Of a DNA stretch of 64,000 nucleotides, positions 53,812 through 62,174 are shown one piece after another (within the stretch, counting starts at the first letter, position 1; the number at the start of each line of letters is the position of its first letter). The notes below the pieces were generated by a model. The model had not been told where the DNA came from. It did not search any database and saw only the letters and a program-made list of their open reading frames with translations. Source of the DNA: Methylobacterium gossipiicola (GTDB lineage: Bacteria > Pseudomonadota > Alphaproteobacteria > Rhizobiales > Beijerinckiaceae); contig NZ_FOPM01000003.1 of NCBI RefSeq assembly GCF_900113485.1, positions 82,900 through 146,899 on the forward strand. Direction: 5' to 3'. Made by a program: the position numbers and the translations under genes.

Positions 53812-54849
53812 TCAGTGGCCGTCGAGGAACTCCAGCATCGTCGCGTTGAACCGCTGCGGCGCTTCGAGGTGGACGAGGTGTCCGACCCCCGGAAACACCT
53901 CGGCGCGCCCGTCCGGCATCCGCGCCGCCAGGGCCTTGGCCAGGGCGGCGTTGTTGCCCATGCCGGCCCGCAGGGGCTCGGGCGCGAAGGGCCGGCCCGG
54001 CGCGTTGTGGTCGCGCTCGCCCATGACGAACAGGGTCGGGACCCGCACGAGGGGAATCTCGTGCACCACGGGCTGGCCCCAGATCATCTGGTAGGAATTC
54101 ACGAACGACCGCAGCCAGCGCGGATACTCGCCCGACCCCTTCACGCGGATGCGCAGGGACACGAACGGCTCGATGGCCGAGGCCGGCAAGGACAGGCTGT
54201 AGCTCGTCATCAATTGCCGGCGGTAGACGTCCGCCGTGATGTCGTCCTCAAGGCGCAGCAGGCGTTCCGTCGAGACCGGCGGTACGACGAAGCGGTAATC
54301 CTCCAGCCCGATGGGCGCCTCGAGGACGAGGCTGTTGACTCGCTCCGGCGCGTTGCGCGCCAGCCGCACGGCGAGCATCCCACCCATGGAATGCGCCACG
54401 ACATCGACGCGGGGCAGTCCGAGGGAATCGAGGAGCGCCACGGTGTCGGCCGCCATCGTATCGAAGGTGAACGGTTCGACGGGCTTCGAGGATTTGCCGA
54501 AGCCGAGCTGATCGACCGCCACCACCCGGTAGCCCGCTCCCGTCAGGGCCACGATCACCCCCTGCCAGTAGCTCGACGGGAAGTTGCGCCCGTGCAGGAG
54601 CAGCACCGTCCGGCCGTTCGGCGTGCCGCCCGCCGGCACGTCCATATAGGCGAGGCGCTGGGCTTCCCCGTCGCGGGTCAGGGGGAGGGTAAAGACTGGA
54701 TACGGATAGGCGAAGCCTTCCAGCGCGATCCCGATGGGCTCCGCGATTCCGGCGGGATCGTCGGCGGCCCACGCGGCCGGAAGGGCGGCCCCGAAGGCGA
54801 GGGCGAGGCCAGTGACCGCGCAGGCGACGCGGAACGGGGAGGCACGCAT
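53812..54849 (-). CDS. Exported alpha/beta hydrolase
   Basis: This 345-aa hydrolase has a signal peptide (MRASPFRVACAVTGLALAFG, cleavage near AWA). The oxyanion HG motif is TVLLLHGRNFPSSYW, and the nucleophile elbow is VVAHSMGGMLAV. The acid residue is expected near FVMGERDHNAPG, and the catalytic His lies in FPGVGHLVHLEAP. Ser, Asp and His are therefore all present. Substrate is unknown; the core resembles epoxide hydrolases, haloperoxidases and esterases. I use ATG 54849, because it puts the signal peptide at the N-terminus. It is divergent from the efflux pump gene by about 100 bp. Confidence 0.85.
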   Translation of the reverse strand: MRASPFRVACAVTGLALAFGAALPAAWAADDPAGIAEPIGIALEGFAYPYPVFTLPLTRDGEAQRLAYMDVPAGGTPNGRTVLLLHGRNFPSSYWQGVIVALTGAGYRVVAVDQLGFGKSSKPVEPFTFDTMAADTVALLDSLGLPRVDVVAHSMGGMLAVRLARNAPERVNSLVLEAPIGLEDYRFVVPPVSTERLLRLEDDITADVYRRQLMTSYSLSLPASAIEPFVSLRIRVKGSGEYPRWLRSFVNSYQMIWGQPVVHEIPLVRVPTLFVMGERDHNAPGRPFAPEPLRAGMGNNAALAKALAARMPDGRAEVFPGVGHLVHLEAPQRFNATMLEFLDGH

Positions 54850-54952
54850 ACGGTCAGTCTCTCGGGAAAGTGCTATCGTCATCCGGCGCCGGATCGGCGC
54901 CGCGTGACATAGAGCACTTGTCACCACCGGGGGAACCGGCACGGGTGCCCGA

Positions 54953-56338
54953 ATGACCGATCCAGCCTCGAATCCCGCGCCCCCGGCCCAGGACGGCTTG
55001 CCCGTGCGCGAGCGGATGCTGGCCTTCCTCGCTATCGGGCTCGCCATGACCATGGCGGTGCTCGACGGCGCCATCGTCAACGTCGCCCTGCCGGTGATGG
55101 CGCGCGACCTCGACGTGGATCCCTCGGCGGCGATCTTCGTGGTCAACGCCTTTCAGATCGCCGTGACGGCCGCCCTGCTGCCCCTGGCGTCCCTCGGCGA
55201 CATCCTCGGCTATCGTCGGGTCTATCTGTCGGGGCTGGTGCTGTTCACCCTCGCCTCCGTGGCCTGCGCCTTCGCGCCGACCCTGCCCCTCTTGATCGCG
55301 GCGCGGATCGCCCAGGGGCTCGGGGCGGCCGGAATCATGAGCGTCAACATCGCCCTGGTGCGGTTCATCTACCCGCAACGCTCCATCGGGCGCGGCGTCG
55401 GTAACGTCGCCCTCGTGGTGGCCATGGCCTCGGCCGCCGGGCCGACGGTGGGCGCCGCCATCCTGTCCGTGGCGAGTTGGCCGTGGCTGTTCCTCGTCAA
55501 CCTGCCCGTGGGCCTCGTCGCCCTGGCGGTGGGCGCCCGGACCCTGCCGGTGACGCCGCGCAGCGGCGCGCGGTTCGACGTGGGGAGCGCCGTGCTCAAC
55601 GCCCTCACCTTCGGGCTCCTCATCATCGGCGTCGACGGACTCGGCGATCCGGGTGGACGCACCCTCGCGCTCGCCGAGATCGGCGCCGCTCTGGCCATCG
55701 GGGTGGTGTTCGTGCGCCGCCAGATGCGTTTGCCGGCACCGCTCCTGCCCGTCGACCTCCTGCGCATCCCGGCCTTCGCCCTGTCGATGGCCACCTCCAT
55801 CAGCGCCTTCGCGGCGCAGATGATGGCCTACGTCGCCCTGCCGTTCTACTTCCAGGATGTGATGCACCTGCCGGAGACCACGACGGGCTTCCTCCTGACG
55901 CCCTGGCCCATCGCCATCGCGGTCGCGGCACCCCTCTCTGGACGGTTGTCCGACCGCTACGCGCCCGGGCTTCTCAGCGGCTTCGGACTGGCGATCCTGT
56001 CCGCGGGCCTGATTGCCGTCGCCAGCCTGCCGGCCCATCCGAGTTTCCTCGACATCGGCTGGCGTCTCACCCTGTGCGGGATCGGCTTCGGCCTGTTCCA
56101 ATCGCCCAACAACCGCATCATCGTCACCAGCGCCCCGCGCGACCGCAGCGGCGGGGCCAGCGGCATGCAATCGACGGCTCGCCTCACGGGGCAATCCCTC
56201 GGAGCCGCCGCCGTCGCGGTGTTCTTCGGTCTCGTCCAAGCGGCGGGGGGCGCCGTCACCGCCGCCCTGTGGTGTGCCGCCGGGCTCGCGGCCTTCGGGG
56301 CCGTCGCCAGTGTTCTGCGCCGATCACCCAAGGATTGA
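54953..56338 (+). CDS. DHA2-type MFS multidrug efflux transporter
   Basis: This 461-aa inner-membrane drug:proton antiporter resembles EmrB and QacA, with 13-14 predicted helices. The DHA2 motif D1 reads LDGAIVNVALPVMARDL. The GDILGYRR loop corresponds to motif A between helices 2 and 3, and motif C appears near VVAMASAAGPTVGAAIL. It lacks an adjacent membrane-fusion protein gene, so it would export across the inner membrane only. Substrate is unknown. There is no regulator gene beside it. Confidence 0.87.
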   Translation: MTDPASNPAPPAQDGLPVRERMLAFLAIGLAMTMAVLDGAIVNVALPVMARDLDVDPSAAIFVVNAFQIAVTAALLPLASLGDILGYRRVYLSGLVLFTLASVACAFAPTLPLLIAARIAQGLGAAGIMSVNIALVRFIYPQRSIGRGVGNVALVVAMASAAGPTVGAAILSVASWPWLFLVNLPVGLVALAVGARTLPVTPRSGARFDVGSAVLNALTFGLLIIGVDGLGDPGGRTLALAEIGAALAIGVVFVRRQMRLPAPLLPVDLLRIPAFALSMATSISAFAAQMMAYVALPFYFQDVMHLPETTTGFLLTPWPIAIAVAAPLSGRLSDRYAPGLLSGFGLAILSAGLIAVASLPAHPSFLDIGWRLTLCGIGFGLFQSPNNRIIVTSAPRDRSGGASGMQSTARLTGQSLGAAAVAVFFGLVQAAGGAVTAALWCAAGLAAFGAVASVLRRSPKD

Positions 56339-56358
56339 TGCCCACAGGGTGAACGAAC

Positions 56359-56374
56359 TGTTTCATGTGAAACA
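56359..56374. promoter_or_regulatory. parS-like ParB-binding site
   Basis: TGTTTCATGTGAAACA differs from the bacterial parS consensus TGTTTCACGTGAAACA at one central base. It is a near-perfect 16-bp palindrome lying between two genes, 20 nt after the efflux pump stop. ParB nucleates on such sites to organise the replication origin; they cluster near oriC. The match may also be chance or an unrelated operator for the gene at 56478. Confidence 0.5.
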
Positions 56375-56477
56375 TCCCCATTGCCATTCGCATGGCCGCC
56401 CTGCGGGCGATCACTGTGCGGGCCGGAGGGGCTTTCCCGCGCGTTGACGGGGTTCCTATCCCATCAGGAGACACGAC

Positions 56478-57275
56478 ATGGACATGGACCTCAGCGGCAA
56501 GCGAGCCCTCGTCACCGGGTCCACCGGCGGCATCGGCTACGCCATCGCCAAGGCGCTCGCCGAGCTCGGCGCCACCGTGGCGATCAACGGACGGGCCCAG
56601 GACCGGGTCGGCAGCGCCATCGACCGCCTCAAGTCCGAGACGGCACAGCAGAATTTCATTGCGGCGCCGGGCGACGTCGCCACGGGGGACGGCGCCCACC
56701 GCCTCGTCTCGGGGCTTCCCGACGTCGATATCCTCGTCAACAACACCGGCATCTTCGAGCCGAAACCCTTCTTCGAGATTCCCGACGAGGATTGGCAGCG
56801 CTTCTTCGAAACCAACGTCATGAGCGGGGTGCGCCTGTCGCGGGCCTATACCCCCGGCATGGTGACACGCGGCTGGGGCCGGGTGGTCTTCATCGCCTCG
56901 GAATCCGCCCTGAACATCCCGACCGAGATGGTCCATTACGGCATGACAAAGACGGCTCAGCTCGCGGTCTCCCGAGGCTTGGCCGAGACGGTCTCCGGCA
57001 CCGGCGTCACCGTGAACAGCGTCCTGCCGGGGCCGACCCTCTCGGAGGGCGTGGCCGATTTCATGAAGGCGATGGCGCCGGAATCCGGTGAGGTCGATCT
57101 CGACGCCATGGGCCGCGCCTTCATCAAGGAGCATCGCCCGACTTCGCTGCTCGGCCGCCTCGCCACCGTGGACGAGGTCGCCAATATGGTCGCCTATGTC
57201 TGCAGCCCGGCGGCGAGCGCCACGAGCGGCGCCGCCCTGCGGGTCGATGGCGGCGTGCTGCGGACCATTGCGTGA
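56478..57275 (+). CDS. Short-chain dehydrogenase/reductase
   Basis: This 265-aa classical SDR oxidoreductase has the nucleotide-binding turn VTGSTGGIGYAIAKALAELG. The structural motif is LVNNTGIFEP (NNxG type). The catalytic Ser-Tyr-Lys lies in FIASESALNIPTEMVHYGMT followed by KTAQLAV. The Arg at NGRAQDR after the second strand suggests NADP preference. An AGGAG site precedes ATG. The substrate is unknown and neighbours do not help. It converges with tenA. Confidence 0.88.
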   Translation: MDMDLSGKRALVTGSTGGIGYAIAKALAELGATVAINGRAQDRVGSAIDRLKSETAQQNFIAAPGDVATGDGAHRLVSGLPDVDILVNNTGIFEPKPFFEIPDEDWQRFFETNVMSGVRLSRAYTPGMVTRGWGRVVFIASESALNIPTEMVHYGMTKTAQLAVSRGLAETVSGTGVTVNSVLPGPTLSEGVADFMKAMAPESGEVDLDAMGRAFIKEHRPTSLLGRLATVDEVANMVAYVCSPAASATSGAALRVDGGVLRTIA

Positions 57276-57279
57276 CGGG

Positions 57280-57945
57280 TCAGATCGGCCAGGCGGCCTC
57301 GCGGTAGGCGCCGTCCCAGAACAGCCATTCGTGGCGGGTCGCCTGGGTGTAGGCCCGGTGCATGCGGGCGATGACGGCCGGCGAGGCCTCGGCCGCCGCC
57401 TCGTCGGTGGCGGCGATCATGGCTGTGACGGCCTCGCCGAACGCCTCGCCCGCATAGGTGTCGATCCAGGCGCGATACGGGTTGTCGGGTTTGGCGCGGG
57501 AAAAGATGTCCCGGCCGACCTCGGCGTAGATCCAGAAGCACGGCAGCAGGGCGGCGAGCACCACCTCGTAGGGGTCGGCATAGGCTGTGGCGAGGAGATA
57601 CGAGACGTAGTGATCGCAGGGGGGCGACAGGGGTGTGCCCGCGAACGCCTCGGGCGTGATGCCGAAATCGCGAAAGAAGCCGCCATGCAGGGCGCGCTCG
57701 ACCACAATGGCGGTTTCGGCCGCGCGGGCGAACTGCACGATGCGGTCGGGGTGGGGCGCCTTGGCGGCGGCGAGCGCCAGGGCGCGGCCGAAGCCGATGA
57801 GGTAGTGGGCGTCCTGAACGATGTAGTGGGTGAACCGCGCGCGGGTCAGGGTCCCGGCGGCGAGTTCCGTGTTGAACGGCATCGTCCGGATCGTCTCGTA
57901 GGCCGCGGCGTTGGCGGCCCAGGCTTGTGCGGAGAACGGGCTCAT
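57280..57945 (-). CDS. tenA: TenA-family aminopyrimidine aminohydrolase / thiaminase II
   Basis: This 221-aa all-helical enzyme shows the catalytic residues known from Bacillus TenA: Asp45 in IVQDAHYL, Cys136 in LLPCFWIYAEVG, and Glu206 in HEWLFWDGAYREAAW. TenA salvages the pyrimidine part of degraded thiamine by hydrolysing aminopyrimidine to hydroxymethylpyrimidine, or cleaves thiamine. The start ATG overlaps the stop of the upstream epimerase-like gene (ATGA), and no other thiamine genes are close, so regulation by a thiamine riboswitch is not indicated. Confidence 0.92.
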   Translation of the reverse strand: MSPFSAQAWAANAAAYETIRTMPFNTELAAGTLTRARFTHYIVQDAHYLIGFGRALALAAAKAPHPDRIVQFARAAETAIVVERALHGGFFRDFGITPEAFAGTPLSPPCDHYVSYLLATAYADPYEVVLAALLPCFWIYAEVGRDIFSRAKPDNPYRAWIDTYAGEAFGEAVTAMIAATDEAAAEASPAVIARMHRAYTQATRHEWLFWDGAYREAAWPI

Positions 57946-58841
57946 GCGGCGGCCCCGTGCGAGGCGGCCGCCTCGTGCGAGAGGGTGACGGCGTGCTGCG
58001 CCACGTTGCCCGGCGCCAGGAGGCGCTGCGAGTCCCGCTCGCGCAATTCGCCCGCGTAGCCCGCCCAATCGGCGTGGCCGGTCCAGCATTCGAGGGACAG
58101 GAATGGCGCCGTCGGCTTCGTCCACACGGCGAGGTGGGGGAAATCCGAGACCGCCATGCGCAGGGCGCTGCCGTCCGGAGCGACGAAGCGCATCCAGGTG
58201 CTCGCGGCCTCGCGCAGAACCAGGGCCTCGGTGAATAGGGCGGGGTCGAGGGGCAGGGTGGCGCCGTCGAGGGGGATCGGCCGCTCGGTTCGCAGGAGCA
58301 GGCCGCCGGCCCCCACCTCCGGCACCAGGGGGCGTTCGGGTTTTTCGAAGTCGACGCGATAGCCGCCGCCCGCCGTCCGCTCGCCCCCGGCGAAGGGCCA
58401 TGGAAACGCGGGGTGGAACCCGAGGGCATAGGGCAGGGGGCTGGCCCCGGTGTTCTCGATCCGGATCTCGAAGGCGAGGCGGCCGGGCTCGACCCGCGCG
58501 GTGATGTCGAGGCGGAACGGGAACGGATAGTGCGGCAGGGTCGCGGCGCTCTCCTCCAGACGCAGGGTCACGCGATCGTCCGTGCGCGCCAGGACCCGGA
58601 ACGGCAGGTCGCGGGCGAAGCCGTGCTGGGCCATGGGGTAGCTCCGGCCCTCGACCTGGACGGCTCCCTGCGCTGAGGCGCCGACCACGGGAAACAGCCA
58701 GGGGGCATGCCGGTCCCAATGCGCCGGGTCGCCGCTCCAGAGATACTCGGTCCCGTCCACCCGCCAGGAGACCGGCTCGGCGCCGCGGAGGGCGATGACG
58801 GCCTCGGTGTTCCCCGCCGTGAGGGTGATGCGTTCGCCCAT
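57942..58841 (-). CDS. Aldose 1-epimerase-family protein (LacX-like)
   Basis: This 299-aa protein of the galactose-mutarotase fold opens with ITLTAGNTEAVIALRGAEPV and contains YLWSGDPAHWDRHAPWLFPV, then SYPMAQHGFARDLPFRVL, matching the LacX-like branch. Two likely catalytic histidines lie in QHGFARD and GFHPAFPWPF; a Glu is expected near the C-terminal LSLECWTGHADW. Members interconvert sugar anomers, sometimes as phosphates. A GGGGAG site precedes the ATG. It is translationally coupled to tenA, an unusual pairing. Downstream of its start, 58842-58933 hold nothing clear. Confidence 0.82.
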   Translation of the reverse strand: MGERITLTAGNTEAVIALRGAEPVSWRVDGTEYLWSGDPAHWDRHAPWLFPVVGASAQGAVQVEGRSYPMAQHGFARDLPFRVLARTDDRVTLRLEESAATLPHYPFPFRLDITARVEPGRLAFEIRIENTGASPLPYALGFHPAFPWPFAGGERTAGGGYRVDFEKPERPLVPEVGAGGLLLRTERPIPLDGATLPLDPALFTEALVLREAASTWMRFVAPDGSALRMAVSDFPHLAVWTKPTAPFLSLECWTGHADWAGYAGELRERDSQRLLAPGNVAQHAVTLSHEAAASHGAAA

Positions 58842-58933
58842 GGTTCTCCCCGGTCGTTCTCTCATACTGCCTTCGGTCGATCGATCCGGCCTGTCGCGCC
58901 CGGTCAATCCGATACGATCAATCAGTAGCGGTA

Positions 58934-60844
58934 TCATGCGCTGTGCTGGGCCAGCCGCCACGCCTCGAACATCAGGATCGGCCACAGGCCGACGGCATGG
59001 TTGCGGGTGCCGGTCTGGTGTTCGGCGAACATCGCGCGCACCCGCGCGCGATCGAGGAAGCCGCCGCCGAGATCGGGCGCATGGAGTAGGTCCCCGGCAT
59101 AGGCGCGCAGGGGACCGCGCAGCCAGGCGGCCAGCGGCGGGGCGAAGCCCTGCTTTGGGCGCTCGAACACGGCGCGGGGCACGTGCCGGGCGAGTACCTC
59201 GCGCAAGAGCCATTTCCGGGCCCCATTGCGCACGAGGAGGTGGGGCGGCAGCCGCCACGCGAAGGCGACCACCGACCGGTCGAGGAGGGGAACGCGCGCC
59301 TCGAGGCCCGCCGCCATACTGGCGCGGTCGACCTTGGCCAGAACGTCGTCGGGCAGGTAGGCGAGGCTGTCGAGGCGGCGCATCCGGTCGAGGAGGGGGC
59401 CGTCGCCGGGGCGGTCCATGGGGCTCGGCAGGCCGGGAACGCCGTTGGCGAGGGCTCGCGCGTCGGGGTTGAGGGTGAGGAGCCGGGCGTAGACATCGAA
59501 GCCATCGCCGGGCAGCTGGGCTGCAGCCTTGCGCAGGCGGTCGGCGCCCTCTGGCCCGCCCCACGGATCGGGCAGGGCACGCGCCGCGAGGGAAAGGCCA
59601 GCCTGCGGCATCCGCCGCACCGTGCCGGCGGCGGCCCGGCGCAGCATTCGGGGGATCGGCGCCACGCGGGTGGCGAAGCGCGTCGCCAGGGCATAGCGGT
59701 CGTAGCCGGCGAACAGTTCGTCGCCGCCATCCCCCGACAGGGCGACGGTGAGGCCGGCCCGGCGGGTCGCGGCGCAGAGCAGCGCAGTGGGCAGACCGGA
59801 GGGATCGGCCAGGGGCTCGTCGTAGAGGCGGGGCAGATCGGCCACGAGGGCGAGGGCGTCGGCCTCGCGCACCGGGATGGTGGTGTGATCCGTCCCGAGG
59901 TGGTGGGCCACAGCCGCCGCGTGGCCGCTCTCGTCGAAGCGCGGGTCGTCGGTGAACCCCACCGCGAAGGTTTTCGTCGGTCTCCCCCCGGCCATGAGGG
60001 CCGCGACGAGGGACGAGTCGATGCCCCCCGACAGGAAGGCGCCCAAGGGAACGTCGGCATTCATCTGCCGCTGGACGGCCCCGCTGAGCAGGGCTTCCAA
60101 GGCGTCGATGGCGTCCGCATCCGAGCCGGTGAACGGGTCGGCCTGGCCGGCCGCGATCACCGCGTCGAGGCTCCAGTAGGGGGCGATGACGGGGGCTTCG
60201 CCGAGGCGCCAGGACAGCCAGTGCCCCGGTTCGAGCTTGCTCACCCCGGAGCGGATCGCGCCCGGCGCCGGCACGTAGCCGTGGCGCAGCAGGCTCGACA
60301 CGGCGGCCGGATCGATGGAAAACGTCGCGGCGGGACAGGCGTCGAGGGCCGTGAGCGTCGAGCCGAACAGGAAACGCCGGTCGGTCGCGGCGTAGAACAG
60401 CGGCTTCACCCCCATCCGGTCGCGGGCGAGCCAGAGCCGTCGCTCCTGGCGATCATAGGCTGCGAAGGCGAAAATGCCCTCGACATCGGCCAGGGCCCCG
60501 GCGACGCCATGCCGGGCGATGCGTTCGACGAGGATCTCGGTGTCGGAATGCCCGGCAAAGACGTGGCCACCCGCCGCCAGGGCGGCCCGCGCGGCCTCCG
60601 TCCCGTAGAGTTCGCCGTTGTAGGTCAGGACCCAGCGCCCATTGCGGGAGGCCATGGGCTGGGCGCCGGCGGGGCTGAGGTCCACGATGGCGAGGCGGCG
60701 ATGGCCCAGAGCCACGGCCCCTTCCGCCCACACCCCGCGCCCGTCCGGGCCACGATGGCTGAGGGCGTCGGCCATGCGCCCGGCCGCGTCGGTGAGGTCG
60801 CCGGGCGAGAGGCGGGGATCGACGAGGCCGGCAATGCCGCACAT
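58934..60844 (-). CDS. asnB: Asparagine synthetase-type glutamine amidotransferase
   Basis: This 636-aa class II amidotransferase has the nucleophile Cys2 exposed after Met removal (MCGIAGLVDPRLS) and the glutaminase residues SHRGPDGRG and TYNGELYG. The synthetase half has a PP-loop, GAFLSGGIDSSLVAALMAGG, that activates the acceptor with ATP. Classical AsnB makes asparagine, but paralogues in polysaccharide loci amidate uronic acids or other carboxylates. Here it follows the UDP-glucose dehydrogenase gene by 7 nt, so the second role deserves weight. I call it AsnB-type. Confidence 0.85.
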   Translation of the reverse strand: MCGIAGLVDPRLSPGDLTDAAGRMADALSHRGPDGRGVWAEGAVALGHRRLAIVDLSPAGAQPMASRNGRWVLTYNGELYGTEAARAALAAGGHVFAGHSDTEILVERIARHGVAGALADVEGIFAFAAYDRQERRLWLARDRMGVKPLFYAATDRRFLFGSTLTALDACPAATFSIDPAAVSSLLRHGYVPAPGAIRSGVSKLEPGHWLSWRLGEAPVIAPYWSLDAVIAAGQADPFTGSDADAIDALEALLSGAVQRQMNADVPLGAFLSGGIDSSLVAALMAGGRPTKTFAVGFTDDPRFDESGHAAAVAHHLGTDHTTIPVREADALALVADLPRLYDEPLADPSGLPTALLCAATRRAGLTVALSGDGGDELFAGYDRYALATRFATRVAPIPRMLRRAAAGTVRRMPQAGLSLAARALPDPWGGPEGADRLRKAAAQLPGDGFDVYARLLTLNPDARALANGVPGLPSPMDRPGDGPLLDRMRRLDSLAYLPDDVLAKVDRASMAAGLEARVPLLDRSVVAFAWRLPPHLLVRNGARKWLLREVLARHVPRAVFERPKQGFAPPLAAWLRGPLRAYAGDLLHAPDLGGGFLDRARVRAMFAEHQTGTRNHAVGLWPILMFEAWRLAQHSA

Positions 60845-60851
60845 GGGGCGC

Positions 60852-62162
60852 TCAGGCGTTGGGCACGCCGACACCGACGTAGCGGAAGCCGTGGCGGGCG
60901 ATGTCGTCCGGCCGATAGACGTTGCGCAGGTCGACCACGGTGCGGCCGGGCATGCGCGCGGCGAGTTCCGTCCAGTCGAGGGCGCGGAAGGCGTTCCACT
61001 CCGTGACGATGACGAGGGCATCGGCCCCCGTCGCGCACTCGTAGGGATCGTCCGTGTACGTGATGTCGGGCATGAGTGCGCGGGCGCCCGCCATGCCCTC
61101 CGGGTCGTAGGCTCTGATCCGGGCGCCGCCATCCTGGAGGCCCGCCACGATGGCGAGCGACGGCGCGTCGCGCATGTCGTCGGTGTTCGGCTTGAAGGTG
61201 AGGCCGAGGATCGCGATGGTCTTGCCCCGCACCGAGCCGCCGCAGGCCGCCGTGACCTTGCGGGCCATGGCACGCTTGCGCTGGTCGTTGACGGCCACCA
61301 CGGCTTCCACGAGGCGCAAGGGCGTGCCGGAATCCTGCGCGGTTTTCACCAGCGCCAGGGTGTCCTTGGGGAAGCACGAGCCGCCATAGCCCGGCCCTGC
61401 GTGCAGGAACTTCGCCCCGATGCGGTTGTCGAGGCCGATGCCGCGCGCGACCTCCTGCACGTTGGCGCCCACCTGCTCGCAGAGATCAGCAATCTCATTG
61501 ATGAAGGTGATCTTGGTGGCGAGGAACGCGTTGGCCGCGTATTTCGTCAGCTCGGCCGTGCGCCGGCCGGTGACGAGGATCGGCGCCTGATTGAGGTAGA
61601 GTGGCTGGTAGACCTCGCGCATCACGGAAGCGGCGCGGTCGTCCTCGGCTCCGATGACGATGCGGTCGGGCCGTTTGAAGTCGGAGATCGCCGCGCCTTC
61701 GCGCAGGAATTCGGGATTGGAGACCACCGCGAAGGCGGCGTCTGGCCGGGCTTCGCGGATGATGCGCTCGACCTCGTCCCCGGTGCCCACCGGCACCGTC
61801 GATTTCGTCACCACCACGGTGTAGCCGTCGAGCGACGCGGCGATGTCGCGGGCGGCGGCGTAGACGTAGGACAGGTCGGCGAAGCCGTCACCGCGCCGGG
61901 ACGGCGTGCCGACGGCGATGAACACCACGTCGGCCTGGGCCACGGCCCCTGACACTTCCGTGGAGAAAGTGAGCCGGCTATGGCGGACATTGTCGGCCAC
62001 GAGGGTGTCGAGGCCGGGTTCGAAGATCGGAATGCGCCCGTCTTCCAGGGCGGCGATCTTCGCCGGATCGGTATCGACGCAGCACACCGTGTGGCCGAAA
62101 TCGGCGAAGCAGGCTCCGGAGACGAGCCCGACATAGCCGGCGCCGATCATGGCGATTTTCAT
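60852..62162 (-). CDS. ugd: UDP-glucose 6-dehydrogenase
   Basis: This 436-aa enzyme oxidises UDP-glucose to UDP-glucuronate with two NAD. The N-terminal Rossmann motif is KIAMIGAGYVGLVSGACFAD. The catalytic Cys263 is in GPGYGGSCFPKDTLAL. Later motifs are IAILGLTFKPNTDDMRDAPS and RTVVDLRNVYRPD. UDP-glucuronate feeds capsule, exopolysaccharide or lipid modification. It sits between a glycosyltransferase gene (12-nt gap upstream) and the AsnB-type gene (7-nt gap downstream), so all three look like one transcript. Confidence 0.94.
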   Translation of the reverse strand: MKIAMIGAGYVGLVSGACFADFGHTVCCVDTDPAKIAALEDGRIPIFEPGLDTLVADNVRHSRLTFSTEVSGAVAQADVVFIAVGTPSRRGDGFADLSYVYAAARDIAASLDGYTVVVTKSTVPVGTGDEVERIIREARPDAAFAVVSNPEFLREGAAISDFKRPDRIVIGAEDDRAASVMREVYQPLYLNQAPILVTGRRTAELTKYAANAFLATKITFINEIADLCEQVGANVQEVARGIGLDNRIGAKFLHAGPGYGGSCFPKDTLALVKTAQDSGTPLRLVEAVVAVNDQRKRAMARKVTAACGGSVRGKTIAILGLTFKPNTDDMRDAPSLAIVAGLQDGGARIRAYDPEGMAGARALMPDITYTDDPYECATGADALVIVTEWNAFRALDWTELAARMPGRTVVDLRNVYRPDDIARHGFRYVGVGVPNA

Positions 62163-62174
62163 GCGGTGATGTCC

